From: Litoditis marina
Lineage: Eukaryota; Nematoda; Chromadorea; Rhabditida; Rhabditidae
DNA length: 64,000 nucleotides
Reading direction: 5' to 3'
Assembly: GCA_964036275.1 (NCBI GenBank)
Contig: CAXIWQ010000266.1
Coordinates: 173,052-237,051 of the forward strand
Below the pieces are notes generated by a model. That model worked only from the letters and a program-made list of their open reading frames with translations, did not search any database and was not told where the DNA came from. This document shows positions 60,961 to 64,000 of this stretch, one piece after another; positions within the stretch are counted from its first letter, which is position 1; every line of letters begins with the position of its first letter. The position numbers and the translations under genes are program-made.

Positions 60961-62344
60961 TGTGAACTATAGACGTTTAACAAGCTAATGACCAAATACA
61001 ATTGAGGCTCATCCAACTTTCTGAAAGCAATAACAACAGAAGTGGAGGAAAGTCACGTGGCAGGTTAAGGAACACGTTCACAGCCACGTGTACTAACTGG
61101 ATCGGACGTCATTCTTGAGCTTTGCTCTGATAATTGGATGCCATGCTGATATCTCAGTGAACTGCGGTAAAAATGGGATAGTGGCTAATATACACGGTTC
61201 TTCTGGGATAAGTTCTTGTTCATCGTGCCAAGATGTTTGGATGCCTATTTCTTAGAGAAAACATGAGTATTCTAAAGACATTTCTTGTTCACATGTTCTC
61301 ACGAAACTGAACAATCGCTAACAGAAATTTGCAGTTTTTTGAAACACTACAAAGTGGTGAAAAATTGCCTGGAATATCATTGGCACGCTGCCAAGTCTCA
61401 GTGGGAATGACCGGAACTATACATGAATGTGTTGGTTGTTGGATAAATTATAAATTATAAAATTATGAAATTAACGGTTGATTCTTTCAGGTTTATCAAT
61501 TGTAGAATAAGAATTATGTATTGAACCAATTATGTATTGTAAGAATTATGTATTGAAAATAAGAATTATGTATTGAAATTAAAGTTATAGAAAGCAGTAT
61601 TCAGACACCAATAGAGCCCAATAAAGGTCGCACAAAAACGCAAAAGCACAAAAACTCCATTGAATTCACTTTTGAATCAATTGAGTATTTCAATGGAAAC
61701 AGTTGTAGAATAGAGTGCGCGTACCGAGAAGAACGTGTGAAGACAACTAATTGGCGAGTCTCATCCAAATTATGGGCTTTTCTGACTTGACGAACACGAA
61801 ATTCATTTCCTCATTCACCTCGCTGATTACGATTATTCTCGGTTGAGTGATTTCTATCAAGGTTCCCATAGTTTTTGCTGATTTTCGGTATTCGGATCGA
61901 ATTCAGTTTACAAGACAACCAAAATTTTGTTCAAAACAACATTTCGACGTTTTCTAACACCTAGTTTTTAACACATAGAGAAGGGTCTTGGGTGAAAATA
62001 ACAACAACTCAAGCATTTTCTCTGCTCTAAGTAAACCATCCATTTTCTACACTTTGTAAAGTGGAGAAAGGTGAAAAAGGGATAATGGGAATTCTGCCAG
62101 TGATGAAATGACGAAAGGCTTAAGCTACATTTTTGTAGTGGTGTAATTTGTGTAGCTACAACTCTAAAGGTGACTTGTACAGCTTTCAAATTGATCGAAA
62201 ACTTGAGAACTGTAGGACCAGTAGTACCAGTACAAAAAAAATCGATAGTTTTTGAGACTTTGATAGTACAAACAATGTTTTTTGAGAACCAAACAAAAAA
62301 GCTGACAATGTTCTATTGAACGGTTATAGTTGTCACTCAAAGAA

Positions 62345-62524
62345 AGGCGGAGGTATACTGTATATCTCAGTTTCTGCTGTCTAAGAACACATACACACGA
62401 TTGGTCAACAACGATGCTAAAGGCCTAGTTGGTATAGTGGTTAGCGTCCGCGCCTCCTAAACTTTTGCGCACTGTTCGAGTCTCACATGAGGCAGATATT
62501 TTATGAATTTGGCACACACTATAA
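62345..62524 (+). repeat. tRNA-derived SINE-like element
   Basis: Head at about 62421-62492 with A box TTGGTATAGTGGTTAGCG and B box GTTCGAGTCTC. The 5' segment AAGGCGGAGGTATACTGTAT and 3' ATTTGGCAC match the element at 46930-47107, which defines a family. Confidence 0.6.
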
Positions 62525-64000
62525 CTATAGGATGTAATGAATGAATGATTTATTAGCGATTTATCACTTGACTTTGCACATTGGTAGATGTAGCACTCCA
62601 ATATATGAAATTAGACAATTATATTGAAGTGAAGAGAGTAGTAACGAGGAAGTGGAGAGAGCAGTATTACAGGGTCATTCCGATACAAACTTGGCAGGAG
62701 TGTGTGAAAATCGATCTGAATGCGATATATTTCTCAGATATGAAGTAATTAGTTGCCCATACTGGCTATTTGCACAATTTCTCACACCATGATTGAGTAG
62801 AGCCAGAGAAACATTAAATCACAGATTTCATTTGAGAATAAGAATGAGAGTATTTATTGAACCATTTGATTTCAAGTATGAAAAAAATTACTGCAATACC
62901 AAAATACCCCAATAAAAACAGTAAAAACTACCAAAGAAAAAGTTGTTAGATGTAACTCTAGGATACATTTACGAAATGATCAATGATAACTTCGTGTTGA
63001 TGAAATTTAAAGAGTGGATACTTCCCTTATCTCTTGTTCTTTGATCCACAAAGAGAATGCAGGCGTTACACGAAATTCGTTGAGATTATTGCAAGTTATG
63101 AAATATAGAAGTAGCTAAATGTTACGCAGTTGATATAATAAACATTTTACGCGAGTGAAGTGTGTGATGAAAAAGGGGGTATATGTGGAAACAAATATAG
63201 CCAATGCTCAAGAAGTCAAATGATTCTTGGTAGAAAATATGTACGCTGGATGCAGTCAACTGTCACGACTACATAGCTGGAAATAGTAATGAAAATATGT
63301 CCAAAACACATTTAATACCGTAGTTATTCAACAGTTATTACAAAAGCGATTGTACTGACTTGGATTACTTCAACTTAACTGAATCAGAGGTTGACTCAGA
63401 CCGGAAGTTTCCCATGGTAAATGTGAACATGAACAGGCAATATGGCTGTATTTGAAATTTCGTTGGGATCAGAAATTCCGATGCGCATCTGCCTAAACCC
63501 TAAACTTGCGCAATTTCTCTGATCTTCCATCCCGCCGGTTTACAACTCTCGTGGAATAGAACGCGAAGCGAGACACGCAGAATTGGTGGAAGGTGCCGGA
63601 GTATTCCTCATTCCATATCTTTGTTGTGGTTTGATATTGCTTCACGCCAGACTTCGAGATTGAACAAAAAGCACATAATGAAACTACAAATACACAGTAT
63701 GGCTAGTTTAGGAAAGTGCGAACCCTACAGAACTTATGTCGTGCACGTATTTTTGGTCTCCCTCTCCTACTCATTAACAATGGCGCCAATTTTTTGCGAT
63801 TAGCAAGCTACAAAAGCGAGAGAGCACGCAGGTCAATGAGGCCGCAGACAGGCGAGATAGTCTGCGTCTCTCTGACCTGCACACTCTCTCATGTAGGCCG
63901 CTACAAAAATGGCTTGCTAATTGGCAAAAAGTTGTCTGAGAACGTAAAAGTTTGTCTGGGCAATAGCCAATTGCGCGCATTGCACAATCAATAGATCAAG
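62525..64000. other. No gene recognised; repeat remnants
   Basis: AT-rich sequence. A degenerate CTAGAAGATCCCGG-family copy lies at about 63513-63603 and a CTGACCTGCACACTCTCTC foldback at 63790-63930 with the usual GCTACAAAA flanks. Confidence 0.5.

Overview
The window reads as intron-rich nuclear DNA of an invertebrate animal. Coding exons are short (about 46-243 bp), bounded by canonical GT/AG sites, and separated by AT-rich introns full of small foldback elements, GA/CT microsatellites and tRNA-derived SINE-like repeats. The gene set (a cullin-4 scaffold, an SLC18B1-type vesicular transporter, an aminergic GPCR) is metazoan. I cannot place the phylum. There is one 200-N assembly gap (13801-14000).

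Layout, left to right. (1) 189-2560 (+): 3' part of a gene encoding a NADAR-like domain followed by an RGG/glycine-rich tail. (2) 2992-13451 (-): CUL4, convergent with gene 1; 17 exons join in one frame to give 593 residues ending at the cullin C-terminus, and the first roughly 180 residues are missing at the N gap. Its last intron (3101-5048) carries a 338-bp foldback and a GGCGCC-rich tandem repeat. (3) 15600-22266 (-): an SLC18B1-like major facilitator transporter, 14 exons, 484 residues without the initiator exon. (4) 23840-39444: a giant near-perfect inverted repeat, two 7.62-kb arms around a 362-bp asymmetric spacer. Each arm carries the same small predicted genes in mirror orientation. 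(5) 39941-53484 (-): a 16-exon aminergic GPCR of 594 residues, apparently complete, with a tRNA-Ser(GCT) gene inside one intron. (6) 53485-64000: no gene recognised, but a 918-bp hAT-like non-autonomous transposon with a perfect 8-bp target duplication, plus several MITE families.

The exon models were built by hand: each junction was accepted only if donor, acceptor and reading phase agreed. For CUL4, the transporter and the GPCR the phases agree across every junction, which is strong internal support. The genes do not form a pathway. The transporter (polyamine/amine loading into vesicles) and the amine-type receptor are both plausible in neurons, but nothing in the sequence links their regulation.

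The most unusual feature is the 15.6-kb palindrome. Its arms differ by a handful of substitutions and one homopolymer length change, so it is either a very recent or gene-converted duplication or an assembly product. The unique spacer argues against a simple read-through hairpin artefact.
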